A stretch of 64,000 bases of DNA from Erythrobacteraceae bacterium WH01K (GTDB taxonomy: Bacteria > Pseudomonadota > Alphaproteobacteria > Sphingomonadales > Sphingomonadaceae), in the NCBI GenBank assembly GCA_027941995.1, contig CP115966.1, positions 1,550,001 through 1,614,000 of the forward strand, written 5' to 3'. Position 1 is the first letter of the stretch; the number at the start of each line of letters is the position of its first letter. Positions 43,335 through 53,244 of the stretch are shown piece after piece. Below the pieces are notes generated by a model. It was not told where the DNA came from and ran no database searches. It saw only the letters and a list, made by a program, of their open reading frames with translations. The position numbers were made by a program, and so were the translations under genes.

Positions 43335-45563
43335 ATGACCGACAAGACCCCGACCTACGACGACTGGAAAGCCCTTGCCGACAAGGAGGTGAAGGGCCGC
43401 GACCTTACCTGGCACACGCCCGAAGGCATTGCCGTCAAGCCGCTCTACACCAGCGAGGATACGGCGGATCTCGACCCCGGCGTGCCCGGTATCGCGCCGT
43501 TCACGCGCGGGCCCTATGCCTCGATGTACACCGGCCGTCCGTGGACTATCCGCCAGTATGCTGGCTTCTCCACCGCCGAGGAATCGAACGCTTTCTACCG
43601 CCGCAACCTCGCCGCCGGGCAGAAGGGCCTGTCGGTCGCCTTCGACCTCGCCACGCACCGCGGTTACGACAGCGACCATCCGCGCGTGGTCGGCGATGTC
43701 GGCAAGGCGGGCGTCGCGATCGACACTGTGTGCGACATGGAGATCCTGTTCGACCAGATCCCGCTCGACACCATGAGCGTCAGCATGACGATGAACGGCG
43801 CGGTGATCCCCGTGCTGGCTTTCTACATCGTCGCGGCAGAGCGGCAGGGGGTGAGCCAGGACAAGCTCGCCGGGACCATCCAGAACGACATCCTCAAGGA
43901 GTTCATGGTCCGCAACACCTATATCTACCCGCCCGAACCGAGCATGCGGATCGTCTCCGACATCATCGCATATACCTCGGCCAACATGCCGAAATTCAAC
44001 AGCATTTCGATTTCGGGCTATCACATGCACGAAGCCGGGGCGACCGCGGTGCAGGAACTCGCCTTCACCATCGCCGACGGCAAGGAATACGCCAAGCGCG
44101 CGATGGAAGCGGGGCTCGATATCGATGCCTTCGCGCCGCGCCTGTCCTTCTTCTGGGGCATCGGCATGAACTTCTTCATGGAGATCGCCAAGATGCGCGC
44201 CGCGCGCGCGTTGTGGCACGATGTCATGGAAGGGCTGGGCGCGCAGAACCCCAAGTCGAAGATGCTGCGCACCCACTGCCAGACGAGCGGTGTGAGCTTG
44301 CAGGAGCAGGACCCCTACAACAACGTCATCCGCACCACGATCGAGGCGATGGCGGCGGTGCTGGGCGGCACGCAGTCGCTCCACACCAATGCGCTGGACG
44401 AGGCGATTGCGCTGCCGACCGACTTCTCCGCCCGCATCGCGCGCAACACGCAGCTGGTTATCCAGGAAGAGACCGGCATAACCAATGTCGCCGATCCGCT
44501 GGGCGGCAGCTATTACATCGAAAGCCTCACTGCCGCGCTGGTGGACGAGGCGAAGAAGATGCTCGACGAGGTCGAGGCGGCGGGCGGCATGACCGAATAT
44601 GTCGCCAGCGGCAAACCCAAGGCGCAGATCGAGCAGGCGGCCGCTGCCAAGCAGGCCAGCGTCGACCGGGGTGAGACCGTGATCGTCGGCGTCAACAAGT
44701 ATCGCCGTGACAAGGAAGACGAGATCGACACCCTCGATATCGACAACCACGCCGTGCGCCAGAGCCAGATCGAACGGTTGAAAACGGTGCGCGAAGGCCG
44801 CGACGAGGCCGCTTGCCAGGCGGCGCTGGAGGCGTTGCGCGCGGGTGCTTCGACAGGCTCAGCACGAGCGGACTTAGGGCCCGGAGACGACACCACATCC
44901 GCTCAGCCTGAGCTTGTCGAAGGCCCCGGGGCAAACCTCCTCGAACTCGCCGTGGAAGCCGCGCGCCACGATGCGACTCTCGGCGAGATCAGCCAGGCGA
45001 TGGAAGATGCCTACGGACGCTACGACACGCTGCCCACCCCGGTGCGCGGCGTGTTCGCCGAAGCCTATGGCGACGATGATCGCTACGCACAGGTCGTCGA
45101 GGGCGTGAAGGCGGTCGAGCGGCGGCTGGGCCACAAGCCGAAGCTGATGGTCGCCAAGATGGGCCAAGACGGGCACGACCGCGGCGCCAATGTGATCGCC
45201 AGCGCCTTTGCCGACATGGGCTTCGACGTGCTATCCGGTCCGCTGTTCCAGACGCCGCAGGAAACCCGCGACATGGCCTTGGCGGAAGACGTGGACGCCA
45301 TCGGCGCGAGCAGCCTTGCGGCGGGCCACAAGACGCTGATCCCCGAACTGATCGGATTATTGAAGGACGCGGACCGCGGTGACATCAAGGTCATCGCCGG
45401 CGGCGTGATCCCGCAGAAGGACTACGATTTCCTGCGCGATGCCGGGGTGCAGGGCATTTACGGCCCGGGCAGCAACGTGGTCGAATGCGCGGCGGATGTA
45501 TTGCGCCTGCTTGGCCATAATATGCCGCCTGCCGGTGAGGATCTTGACGAGGCGGCGGAGTGA
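43335..45563 (+). CDS. mcm: methylmalonyl-CoA mutase, single-chain, with repeat-derived insertion
   Basis: The protein has 742 residues, with the catalytic barrel and the cobalamin-binding domain in one chain. Barrel signatures include [23 protein letters not shown]-type substrate residues and [22 protein letters not shown]. The cobalamin domain has the DxHxxG motif at Asp612, His614 and Gly617 (GQDGHDRG). It isomerises methylmalonyl-CoA to succinyl-CoA. Residues about 505 to 532 (ASTGSARAD ... AQPELVEG) do not belong to the family; they are encoded by a palindromic repeat at 44847..44923 placed in the turn before [12 protein letters not shown]. The frame is kept through it, so the gene should be functional. 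Confidence 0.94.
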   Translation: MTDKTPTYDDWKALADKEVKGRDLTWHTPEGIAVKPLYTSEDTADLDPGVPGIAPFTRGPYASMYTGRPWTIRQYAGFSTAEESNAFYRRNLAAGQKGLSVAFDLATHRGYDSDHPRVVGDVGKAGVAIDTVCDMEILFDQIPLDTMSVSMTMNGAVIPVLAFYIVAAERQGVSQDKLAGTIQNDILKEFMVRNTYIYPPEPSMRIVSDIIAYTSANMPKFNSISISGYHMHEAGATAVQELAFTIADGKEYAKRAMEAGLDIDAFAPRLSFFWGIGMNFFMEIAKMRAARALWHDVMEGLGAQNPKSKMLRTHCQTSGVSLQEQDPYNNVIRTTIEAMAAVLGGTQSLHTNALDEAIALPTDFSARIARNTQLVIQEETGITNVADPLGGSYYIESLTAALVDEAKKMLDEVEAAGGMTEYVASGKPKAQIEQAAAAKQASVDRGETVIVGVNKYRRDKEDEIDTLDIDNHAVRQSQIERLKTVREGRDEAACQAALEALRAGASTGSARADLGPGDDTTSAQPELVEGPGANLLELAVEAARHDATLGEISQAMEDAYGRYDTLPTPVRGVFAEAYGDDDRYAQVVEGVKAVERRLGHKPKLMVAKMGQDGHDRGANVIASAFADMGFDVLSGPLFQTPQETRDMALAEDVDAIGASSLAAGHKTLIPELIGLLKDADRGDIKVIAGGVIPQKDYDFLRDAGVQGIYGPGSNVVECAADVLRLLGHNMPPAGEDLDEAAE
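44847..44923. repeat. palindromic repeat inserted in frame in the mutase gene
   Basis: The left arm (44847..44872, begins GCTTCGACAGGCTCAGCAC) and right arm (44898..44923, ends GAGCTTGTCGAAGG) are inverted repeats matching at 21 of 26 positions, around a 25-base centre. The arm sequence is, in my recollection, a common dispersed repeat of Sphingomonadales. Here it is translated as part of the mutase. Confidence 0.75.
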
Positions 45564-45928
45564 TTGCTTCTCTCATCCTTGCGTTGGCCGCTTCGGCAAC
45601 ACCCGATCAGCAAAATACACAGTGCGCCGTCACTGCCCCTATTCGTGATCCCGAGGTGTGCGAGCCGCTTCTCGAGATTGGTGAAGTCACCATCTACAAC
45701 ATCGAGAGCGTCGCGGTGGGGACTTTCGACCAGATGCGTGAGTTCAGACAAGATATTGCGCACTGCCGGCTCGCGAGCCGCATTGACGGAGTCGATAGCC
45801 GAATAGCGGTGTACGATATCATTAATGCCGATAAGAATGGACGGGCCTGCGTAATAAAGTGGATCGACACAAACGCTCCCGAACTCAAATTCTCAGAAGA
45901 AAAGCTAAATTCCTACTTCATCCCCTAA
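45560..45928 (+). CDS. small exported protein of unknown function in the propionate operon
   Basis: The protein has 122 residues and starts at a GTG overlapping the mutase stop (GTGA). A short hydrophobic N-terminus ([13 protein letters not shown]) looks like a signal peptide. The mature part holds four cysteines (about residues 22, 34, 69 and 97) that may form two disulfides. No family is recognised. Its bases are visibly more A/T-rich than mcm and bioB. It ends 20 bases before bioB. Confidence 0.65.
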   Translation: MIASLILALAASATPDQQNTQCAVTAPIRDPEVCEPLLEIGEVTIYNIESVAVGTFDQMREFRQDIAHCRLASRIDGVDSRIAVYDIINADKNGRACVIKWIDTNAPELKFSEEKLNSYFIP

Positions 45929-45947
45929 CTTACTCTTACAACCGGAA

Positions 45948-46976
45948 TTGCTGTTGACCCAAATCCGCACCGACTGGACCCGCGACGAAATCGCGGACCT
46001 CTTCGACCTTCCCTTCACGGAGCTGCTCTTCCGCGCAGCCACCGTCCACCGTGAATATCATCCGCCCGAGCAGGTCCAGCTCTGCACGCTGCTGTCGATC
46101 AAGACCGGCGGGTGTCCGGAGGACTGCGGCTATTGCTCGCAGTCGGTGAAGGCCGACAGCGGGGTCGAGGCGACCAAGCTGATGGACGTGCAGCGCGTTC
46201 TGCAATCCGCCGCGCAGGCAAAGGATGCGGGCAGTCAGCGCTTCTGCATGGGCGCGGCGTGGCGCAACCCCAAGGACCGCGACATGCCCGCTATCGTCGA
46301 GATCGTGAAGGGCGTGCGCGACATGGGGCTGGAGACCTGCATGACGCTGGGCATGCTGACGCCGAAACAGGCGGATATGCTGAAGGAAGCGGGCCTCGAT
46401 TACTACAACCACAATGTCGACACGGGCCCCGAATATTACGAGCGCGTAATCTCGACCCGCAATTACCAGGACCGGCTCGACACGCTGCAGAACGTGCGCG
46501 ATTCGGGCATCAATGTGTGCAGTGGCGGGATCGTGGGCATGGGCGAAACGCGCGAGGACCGGGTGGGCTTCGTCCACACGCTCGCCACGCTCGAACGCCA
46601 TCCCGAAAGCGTGCCGGTCAACGCGCTGGTGCCGGTCAAGGGCACTGTTCTGGGTGACATGCTGGCCGATACGCCGCTCGCCAAGATCGACGATATCGAA
46701 TTCGTCCGCACCGTGGCGGTGGCGCGCATCTGTATGCCCATGAGCATGGTGCGCCTCTCGGCAGGCCGCGAGTCGATGTCCGAAGCCACGCAGGCGCTGT
46801 GCTTCCTCGCCGGTGCGAACTCGATCTTCACCGGCGACAAGCTGCTGACCGCGCCCAATGCGGGCGATGACAGCGACGGGGCGCTGTTCGCGAAGCTGGG
46901 CCTGACCCCGCTGGTGCAGGAAGAGCCCATGCGCGCCTCTGCCCCTGCCTGCATGGCGAGCGAGCCCGCCGAGTGA
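45948..46976 (+). CDS. bioB: biotin synthase
   Basis: A radical SAM enzyme of 342 residues. The [4Fe-4S] cluster cysteines are Cys56, Cys60 and Cys63 ([13 protein letters not shown]), and the [2Fe-2S] ligands lie in [14 protein letters not shown] and further Cys positions (ETCMTLGML). [16 protein letters not shown] and [16 protein letters not shown] are conserved. It inserts sulfur into dethiobiotin. Biotin is the cofactor of the carboxylase encoded by pccA and pccB nearby, which explains the position. The start is TTG 45948 or, better spaced from CCGGA, TTG 45954. Other bio genes are not in the window. Confidence 0.94.
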   Translation: MLLTQIRTDWTRDEIADLFDLPFTELLFRAATVHREYHPPEQVQLCTLLSIKTGGCPEDCGYCSQSVKADSGVEATKLMDVQRVLQSAAQAKDAGSQRFCMGAAWRNPKDRDMPAIVEIVKGVRDMGLETCMTLGMLTPKQADMLKEAGLDYYNHNVDTGPEYYERVISTRNYQDRLDTLQNVRDSGINVCSGGIVGMGETREDRVGFVHTLATLERHPESVPVNALVPVKGTVLGDMLADTPLAKIDDIEFVRTVAVARICMPMSMVRLSAGRESMSEATQALCFLAGANSIFTGDKLLTAPNAGDDSDGALFAKLGLTPLVQEEPMRASAPACMASEPAE

Positions 46977-47833
46977 TCGGCATCCTTCCTGCCACGGCAC
47001 TGGCCGTCGCCTCTCCGGTCCAGCCCGGGCCGGTAGAGGCCATTCCCGAGCCGATCACCATCGGCGAAGCATACAGCTTCGATGCGCTGGACGCGGCGCG
47101 GCAGGTGAACGTGATCCTCCCGCCAGCTTACGAGGCAGAGCCTGATCGGACCTGGCCGGTCATCTACATGCTGGATGGCGGCATGGAGCAGGACATTGCC
47201 ATGGGGATCGGCATTGCGCGCTGGAACGCGATGTGGGGACGCAGCGCCGATGCCATCATCGTGGGGCTGGAAACGAAGGACAGGCAGCGCGAATTGCTGC
47301 CTGCGACACAGGATGCCGCAGAGGCCGCCCGGTACCCGGGCGCTGGTGAAAGCGACCGGTTCCGCCAGTGGATCGCGCAGCAGGTGAAGCCGCTCATCGA
47401 AAGCCGGTATCGGCATAACGGGACCGCTGTCCTCGTGGGCGAAAGCGCGGCCGGTCATTTCGTCATGGAGACGTGGGCGGATGCGCCGGGGCTGTTCGAC
47501 GGATACGCCGCGATCTCGCCAAGCCTGCAATGGAATGGGGAAAACCTGAGCCGGCGCCTCGCAAAGGCCGGTGCCTCGCCGCGCCCGAGGCTTTACCTCT
47601 CGCTTGCGGACGAGGGCGGGGCGACCGAGACGGGCATGGAACGCGCGCTTGCCGCGATGGGGGAGGGACAGGCCTACTGCTTCTCCGACCGCCGCGAAGA
47701 CCTGCGCCATGCAACCAGCCTGCACGGCCTCCTGCCCGAAGCGCTGCAATATCTGCTGCCGACGGAGGCGGACTGGCTGGAGGAATATGGACTGACCCTA
47801 CGCTGCGATCGGCAGGGGCAGGCCGCCGACTGA
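46973..47833 (+). CDS. exported alpha/beta-hydrolase, putative esterase (esterase D/IroE-like)
   Basis: The protein has 286 residues from a GTG that overlaps the bioB stop. A weak signal-like N-terminus ([15 protein letters not shown]) precedes an esterase domain. [14 protein letters not shown] near residue 61 and the nucleophile elbow [10 protein letters not shown] near residue 150 (Ser152) are typical of the putative esterase family. The His is likely in [14 protein letters not shown]. Substrate unknown; ester or thioester hydrolysis in the periplasm is possible. Its stop overlaps the start of the next gene. Confidence 0.8.
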   Translation: MIGILPATALAVASPVQPGPVEAIPEPITIGEAYSFDALDAARQVNVILPPAYEAEPDRTWPVIYMLDGGMEQDIAMGIGIARWNAMWGRSADAIIVGLETKDRQRELLPATQDAAEAARYPGAGESDRFRQWIAQQVKPLIESRYRHNGTAVLVGESAAGHFVMETWADAPGLFDGYAAISPSLQWNGENLSRRLAKAGASPRPRLYLSLADEGGATETGMERALAAMGEGQAYCFSDRREDLRHATSLHGLLPEALQYLLPTEADWLEEYGLTLRCDRQGQAAD

Positions 47834-48660
47834 TGCCGCGGACGCCGCGCGGTTCGATGCCGGCTCTGGGGTTCGACGTCCCCTCGTTGCTCGGCAAGGC
47901 GCGCAGCGGCGGGGCGCTGAAGATCGGGCTGTCGAAGCTCGACGAACGCGATTGGTTCCAGCCCCGGCCCGACCGCGCAGCGCGTGCCGCCGCATTCGCA
48001 GAGTTTCCTAGCGGCATACAAATGACCTCCGAAGCGGCTCGGCCGGGAGCAGAGCTCGCCGGGATGCTGGGTATCACAGGCGGCCTCGCCGAAGCGGCGG
48101 CAAGCAGGCACGAGGATATTTGCCTGCTGACCCGCAGGGAAGGCGAGGAGGTCTATCGCCTTATCGGGACTGCCGTGGCTTGGCCTTCGGACTGGCTACC
48201 GTGCGAGAAGATGGGGCTACCAATGCGGGGGCTGCACGCCCCGATCCATGGCTATGAAGACCAGCTCGCGTCCGGCGTCGACCGGTTCATGGACAGGCTG
48301 AAGCCCGGCGCAATCTATGGCCGCAGCAACTGGTTTATCGCTGCAACAGGGGCGATGCGCTGGGTGGCGGAGCCGCCGGACATCGCCTTTGCCGATGCGA
48401 CCCCGGCCAATGCGGGAGGAACACTTTTCGTCCGTTCGGAGCGGCAGACCCTGCGGCGCCTGCCGGAAACGGGCGCAATCCTGTTCACGATCGGCATCTA
48501 TGTCCAGCCGCTCGGCGCGCTCCCCGGTGCCTCGCTTCGTTGGCTGGCAGACGCCGCTCGCGCCATACCTCCGGGGGAAAGGGAGCGGAGAGGGATCGGG
48601 GCTTACCTTCCGGCGCTAATCGGCTATGCGGAAAGCCGCGGAGAGGAGAGAGCGCGATGA
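47833..48660 (+). CDS. DUF3445 family, haem-dependent oxidative N-demethylase-like protein
   Basis: The protein has 275 residues from ATG 47833, which shares one base with the upstream stop. The pattern CLLTRREGEEVYRLIGTAVAWPSDW, HAPIHGYEDQL, RSNWFI and FVRSERQTLRRLPETGAILFTI is that of DUF3445, whose studied member is a haem-dependent dimethylamine-type demethylase subunit. Conserved His near residue 135 could bind haem. Operon position after an esterase and among propionate genes gives no clear hint. Substrate unknown. Confidence 0.78.
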   Translation: MPRTPRGSMPALGFDVPSLLGKARSGGALKIGLSKLDERDWFQPRPDRAARAAAFAEFPSGIQMTSEAARPGAELAGMLGITGGLAEAAASRHEDICLLTRREGEEVYRLIGTAVAWPSDWLPCEKMGLPMRGLHAPIHGYEDQLASGVDRFMDRLKPGAIYGRSNWFIAATGAMRWVAEPPDIAFADATPANAGGTLFVRSERQTLRRLPETGAILFTIGIYVQPLGALPGASLRWLADAARAIPPGERERRGIGAYLPALIGYAESRGEERAR

Positions 48661-49031
48661 TGATCATGGCCCTGATATTGCTGCAAGGCGCAGCGACGCT
48701 GGATTGCGGCAACGCGATGACCCAGACGGACATGAACCGGTGCGCTGCCCGTGAATTCGACCGCGCCGACCGCGCCCTGAACGTGCAGTGGACACGCACC
48801 GCGGAGGAAATGCGCCGGCGCGATGCCACGGCATTTCGCGACGGGCGACCCGGCTATTTCCAGACCCTGCTTGAATCGCAGAGAGCCTGGCTGAATTATC
48901 GCGATACGCAGTGCCGGGTGGAGGGATATTACGCGCGCGGAGGGTCGCTTGAACCGCTGCTGGTCGCCACATGCAAGACGCAGCTGACCCAGGAACGCAC
49001 GCAAACCCTGCGCGATCTCGTTACCCAGTAA
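48657..49031 (+). CDS. small exported LprI-like (DUF1311) protein
   Basis: The protein has 124 residues from ATG 48657 (or 48660), with GAGAGGAGAG upstream and a four-base overlap with the previous stop. A short signal peptide is followed by the DUF1311 pattern: LDCGNAMTQTDMNRCAAREFDRADRALN, then LLESQRAWLNYRDTQCRVEG and CKTQLTQERTQTLRDL. Four cysteines are positioned as in LprI, a lysozyme-inhibitor-like group. The periplasmic role here is unknown. Confidence 0.85.
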   Translation: MMIMALILLQGAATLDCGNAMTQTDMNRCAAREFDRADRALNVQWTRTAEEMRRRDATAFRDGRPGYFQTLLESQRAWLNYRDTQCRVEGYYARGGSLEPLLVATCKTQLTQERTQTLRDLVTQ

Positions 49032-49075
49032 ATCCGGCCTGTCCGCCGCCAATTCACGCCATTAGAGGCCACTTC

Positions 49076-51112
49076 ATGTTCAAGAAAATCCTGATTGCCA
49101 ATCGCGGCGAAATTGCATGCCGAGTCATCACGACCGCGCGGCGCATGGGCATTGCCACGGTCGCCGTCTATTCCGACGCCGATGCGCGCGCGCCCTTCGT
49201 GCGGATGGCGGACGAGGCCGTGCATATTGGCCCGGCCGCAGCTGCGGAAAGTTACCTGGTCGCGGACAAGATCATCGAAGCCTGCAAGCAGACCGGGGCC
49301 GAGGCTGTGCATCCGGGCTATGGCTTCCTGTCCGAACGTGCCAGCTTCGTGGAGGCGCTGGAGAAGGAAAACATCGCGTTCATCGGCCCGCCGGCCGGGG
49401 CCATCGCCGCCATGGGCGACAAGATCGAATCCAAGCGGCTGGCCAAGGATGCCGGCGTCAACACCGTGCCGGGTTCGCCCGATGCTATCGACACCACGGA
49501 AGAGGCCCTGAAATGGGCCAATGACATCGGCTATCCGGTGATGATGAAAGCCAGCGCCGGGGGCGGGGGCAAGGGCATGCGCCTCGCCTGGAACGACACC
49601 GACGTGAAGGAAGGCTTCGAGGCGACGAAGCGGGAAGGCCTCAATTCGTTCGGCGACGACCGCGTCTTCATCGAGAAATTCATCGAGGACCCGCGCCATA
49701 TCGAAATCCAGATCCTGGGCGACAAGCACGGGACCATCCTTTATCTCAACGAACGCGAATGCAGCATCCAGCGGCGTCACCAGAAGGTGGTCGAAGAAGC
49801 CCCGTCGCCCTTCGTCACCGAAAAGATGCGAAAGGCGATGGGCGAGCAGTCCGTGGCGCTGGCGCGGGCGGTCGATTACCATTCCGCAGGCACGGTCGAA
49901 CTGATCGTCAGCGGCGCGGACAAGTCGGGCGAAAGTTTCTACTTCCTGGAAATGAATACCCGCCTGCAGGTCGAACATCCGGTGACCGAGGCGATTACCG
50001 GCATCGACCTTGTCGAGCAGATGATCCGCGTGGCCGCCGGCGAGAAGCTGGAGATGACGCAGGCCGATATCGGTATCGACGGGTGGTCGATCGAAAACCG
50101 CGTCTATGCCGAAGACCCGTATCGCGGCTTCCTGCCCAGCACCGGGCGCCTTGTCGAATACGACCCGCCACTGGAAGGCTGGACCGACGACGGCAGGGCC
50201 AACGGGCGGCGCGGTGTCGATGGCGTAAGGATCGACGACGGCGTCTACGAGGGCGGCGAAGTCTCGATGTTCTACGATCCGATGATTGCCAAGCTGGTGA
50301 CATGGGGAGAGACGCGCGACGAGGCCGCAGACCTTCAGGTGCAGGCGCTCGATGCTTTTCGCATCGAAGGGCTGGGCCACAATGTCGATTTCCTCTCCGC
50401 GCTGATGCAGCATCCGCGTTTCCGCTCGGGCGAATTGACGACAGGCTTCATCGCCGAAGAATATCCCGACGGGTTCGAGGGCGCGGCTGCTTCAGAGGAC
50501 CTGAAGCGCGGGCTTGCCGCCGTGGGCGGCGTGATCGCTGCCGCCGATGCCGACCGTGCGCGCCGGATCGACCAGCAACTCAGCGGACCGCTTTATGCGC
50601 CGGGGGACTGGGCCGTCCGCATCGGTGAACGCGCTGAGGGGGCGAGCGATTTTGCCGTGCAGCTGGGCGAGGAAGACATTCGCGTCGACGACACGCCCGT
50701 CGATCTCAGTTTCGACTACACGCCGGGCGACCGGATGATCGCGGTCGAACTGGACGGTGAGCTGCTGGGCATTCAGCTGGAGCCGACGCGGACGGGCTAT
50801 CGCATGACGACGCGCGGGGCCACGCACACGCTGCGCATCCTGCCCCAGCGCCTCGCCCACCTGACGCAGCACATGATCGAAAAGGTTCCGCCGGACCTTT
50901 CGAAGATGCTGATCTGCCCCATGCCCGGCCTGCTCGTGAAACTGCATGTCGAAGAGGGCGAGCAGGTCCAGCCGGGCCAGCCCCTGGCCACGGTCGAGGC
51001 AATGAAAATGGAGAACATCCTGCGCGCCGAGAAGGAAGGCACGATTGCCAGCATCAATGCGGAAGAAGGCGAAAGCCTGGCGGTCGATGCTGTGATCCTG
51101 GAGCTGGAATAG
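49076..51112 (+). CDS. pccA: propionyl-CoA carboxylase alpha subunit (biotin carboxylase plus biotin carrier)
   Basis: The protein has 678 residues. The biotin carboxylase domain covers residues 1 to 450: FKKILIANRGEIACRVI, ATP-grasp KASAGGGGKGMRL near residue 160, and EMNTRLQVEHPVTE near residue 290. The C-terminal biotinyl domain has Lys644 in VEAMKMEN, 35 residues from the end as usual. It carboxylates its own biotin, which PccB uses on propionyl-CoA. The ATG 49076 directly precedes conserved sequence. pccB lies 8 kb upstream in the same run, an unusual separation. Confidence 0.94.
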   Translation: MFKKILIANRGEIACRVITTARRMGIATVAVYSDADARAPFVRMADEAVHIGPAAAAESYLVADKIIEACKQTGAEAVHPGYGFLSERASFVEALEKENIAFIGPPAGAIAAMGDKIESKRLAKDAGVNTVPGSPDAIDTTEEALKWANDIGYPVMMKASAGGGGKGMRLAWNDTDVKEGFEATKREGLNSFGDDRVFIEKFIEDPRHIEIQILGDKHGTILYLNERECSIQRRHQKVVEEAPSPFVTEKMRKAMGEQSVALARAVDYHSAGTVELIVSGADKSGESFYFLEMNTRLQVEHPVTEAITGIDLVEQMIRVAAGEKLEMTQADIGIDGWSIENRVYAEDPYRGFLPSTGRLVEYDPPLEGWTDDGRANGRRGVDGVRIDDGVYEGGEVSMFYDPMIAKLVTWGETRDEAADLQVQALDAFRIEGLGHNVDFLSALMQHPRFRSGELTTGFIAEEYPDGFEGAAASEDLKRGLAAVGGVIAAADADRARRIDQQLSGPLYAPGDWAVRIGERAEGASDFAVQLGEEDIRVDDTPVDLSFDYTPGDRMIAVELDGELLGIQLEPTRTGYRMTTRGATHTLRILPQRLAHLTQHMIEKVPPDLSKMLICPMPGLLVKLHVEEGEQVQPGQPLATVEAMKMENILRAEKEGTIASINAEEGESLAVDAVILELE

Positions 51113-51484
51113 ATGCATCTGAACCATGCCCCGGATGCGCCTGCTGCGGACGAAACGGATTTCGCCACCTTCCTGAAGGCCGATATCCGTGCTGGCACGA
51201 TCCTGTCGGCGGACGAGTTTCCGGAGGCCCGCAAGCCGTCCTACCGCCTGCTGATCGATTTCGGCCCCGCCATCGGCCGCAAGAAAAGCTGCGCCCAGAT
51301 CGTCGCCAATTACGCGCGCGAAGATCTGGTCGGGCGGCAAATAGCGGCGGTCGTCAATTTCCCACCGCGCCAGATCGGTCCTGCCATGTCGGAAGTGCTG
51401 ACGCTCGGCTTTGCGGACGATAAGGGCGATGTCGTGCTCTTTGAGCCCGACCAGACGGTGCCTGACGGTTCACGGCTTTTCTAG
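51113..51484 (+). CDS. csaA: tRNA-binding domain protein, CsaA type
   Basis: This 123-residue protein starts at the base after the pccA stop. It is a single OB-fold EMAP/tRBD domain: FLKADIRAGTILSADEFPEARKPSYRLLIDFG, then KKSCAQIVANYAREDLVGRQIAAVVNFPPRQIGP and SEVLTLGFAD, which is the CsaA pattern. CsaA has been described as a tRNA-binding, export-related chaperone. It is convergent with aroB. Confidence 0.9.
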   Translation: MHLNHAPDAPAADETDFATFLKADIRAGTILSADEFPEARKPSYRLLIDFGPAIGRKKSCAQIVANYAREDLVGRQIAAVVNFPPRQIGPAMSEVLTLGFADDKGDVVLFEPDQTVPDGSRLF

Positions 51485-51488
51485 GGGG

Positions 51489-52598
51489 TCAGTGCGCTTG
51501 CAACTGTTCCGACAGGAACGCGGCGATATCGGTCACGGCAACGTCCCGCGCGAGATAGGCCTCGCCGATTCCCTTCAGCAGGATGAAGGGCAGGGTGCCT
51601 GCATCCATCTTCTTGTCGTGCATCATGTGGCCGGCCAGTGCCTCGCCGGAGCAGGAAAGGCCCAGCGCCGCTATTTCGGACGGCAGGCCGGCGGCAGACA
51701 CAGCCTTTGCGATGCGCGACGCATCATCCTGTGTCAATTCGCCGCGCCGGGCGGAATAACGCGCTGCAAGCACCATGCCCAGTGCGACAGCCTCGCCGTG
51801 CAGGAGCCGGTTGGAAAATCCCGTTTCCGCTTCCAGTGCGTGGCCGAATGTGTGGCCCAGGTTCAGCAGCGCCCGCGCACCGCTCGTCTCGCGCTCGTCC
51901 TCGGCGACGATCCTTGCCTTCGCCGCGACACTCCGCGCGACGGCTTCTTCCAGTTGCGCGCCGTCATGCGCCAGTACGGATTGCCCATGCCGATCCAGCC
52001 AATCGAAGAATTCGGCATCGCCAAGTACGCCGTATTTCAGAACCTCGGCATAGCCTGCGCGCATCTCCCGCGCCGGCAGCGTCGACAGGCAGTCGGTATC
52101 GGCGAGGACCAGCGAGGGCTGGTGGAATGCACCGACCAGATTCTTGCCCGCGGCTGTATTGATGGCCGTTTTGCCGCCGACCGAGCTGTCGACCTGCGAC
52201 AGGAGAGTGGTGGGCAATTGCACGAAACCGCAGCCGCGTTTCAGGATCGCGCAGGCGAACCCGGTCAGGTCGCCGACCACCCCGCCGCCAAGCGCCAGCA
52301 CGTGATCCCCGCGCTCGACCCCCTGTTCCAATAGCCAGTCGATCAGGGTTTCCAGTCCGGTCCAGCTTTTCGAACCCTCGCCGGGCGTGACGAGGTAGAG
52401 CGCGGTGGTCTTTCCTGCATCTGCAAGCGAGGCAGTCAGGCTGTCGCCATGGGCGTCCCATGCGTTGCGGTCGGCCACGACGGGCATGGTGTCCTTGCGA
52501 AGGTACGGCGCTGCCAGAGAGCCGGTTTGGGCAAGCAGGCCGGGGCCGACCCTGACTTCGTAACTGCGGCCACCCAGGCCCACGGGAATTACAGCCAT
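51489..52598 (-). CDS. aroB: 3-dehydroquinate synthase
   Basis: The protein has 369 residues from ATG 52598, which lies inside the aroK end (10-base overlap). GEGSKSW, LGGGVVGDLTGFACAILKRG, QLPTTLLSQVDSSVGGKTAIN and the metal ligands in NLGHTFGHALEAE and LLHGEAVALGM are all standard. It cyclises DAHP in the shikimate pathway. Coupled to aroK as in many bacteria. Confidence 0.96.
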   Translation of the reverse strand: MAVIPVGLGGRSYEVRVGPGLLAQTGSLAAPYLRKDTMPVVADRNAWDAHGDSLTASLADAGKTTALYLVTPGEGSKSWTGLETLIDWLLEQGVERGDHVLALGGGVVGDLTGFACAILKRGCGFVQLPTTLLSQVDSSVGGKTAINTAAGKNLVGAFHQPSLVLADTDCLSTLPAREMRAGYAEVLKYGVLGDAEFFDWLDRHGQSVLAHDGAQLEEAVARSVAAKARIVAEDERETSGARALLNLGHTFGHALEAETGFSNRLLHGEAVALGMVLAARYSARRGELTQDDASRIAKAVSAAGLPSEIAALGLSCSGEALAGHMMHDKKMDAGTLPFILLKGIGEAYLARDVAVTDIAAFLSEQLQAH

Positions 52599-53158
52599 CT
52601 GTCGATCGCCTCCAGTATGCGCATTGCGGTCTGCTGGTGCGGGCCGTTCTCGCTCACGATCCTGACCTGCGCCTCGGCATATAATGGCGCGCGCTGCGCA
52701 TGGAGGCGCGTGAGGATTTCTTTGGGATCGCCATTTTTTAGCAGGGGCCGGGTCTTGCGGCGTCCGGTGCGTTCGACCAGCGTATCGATATCGCAATCGA
52801 TCCACACGGCGATCGCCTGTTCCAGGATGAGGCTGCGCGTCTCATCGTCCACGAACGCACCGCCGCCTGTTGCAATCACCCCGCGCCGTTCCTCGATCAG
52901 CCGGGCGATGACCCGCCGCTCGCCATCGCGGAAGACCGCCTCGCCATAGGTTTCGAAGATTTCCGCGATCGAGCGCTGGGCCGCGTCCTCGATCTCGCTG
53001 TCGGCATCGACGAAGTCGCGCTGGATCATGTCGGCCAGCTTCCGGCCGACGGTCGATTTGCCAACGCCCATCAGGCCGACGAGCACGACCGGCCGATCGA
53101 TCCGGTGGGCGATCCGGGCAATATCGTCGGTTTGTGCGGATGCTGGCTGCGTATCCAT
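52589..53158 (-). CDS. aroK: shikimate kinase
   Basis: The protein has 189 residues from ATG 53158. The P-loop GLMGVGKST is at residues 28 to 36, the shikimate site DADSEIE at 51 to 57 and TGGGAF at 97 to 102, with Arg residues in RTGRRKTRPLL for the lid. It phosphorylates shikimate. aroB overlaps its end. It is divergent from the small membrane gene at 53245. Confidence 0.95.
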   Translation of the reverse strand: MDTQPASAQTDDIARIAHRIDRPVVLVGLMGVGKSTVGRKLADMIQRDFVDADSEIEDAAQRSIAEIFETYGEAVFRDGERRVIARLIEERRGVIATGGGAFVDDETRSLILEQAIAVWIDCDIDTLVERTGRRKTRPLLKNGDPKEILTRLHAQRAPLYAEAQVRIVSENGPHQQTAMRILEAIDRWL

Positions 53159-53244
53159 TGCCGCTTCGCCTAGAGATAGGCTAGGGCCGTGGCAACCACG
53201 GGCGCAGGCCGCCTGCAAGAGAGTGTAAGGTGACAGGTTTGACG

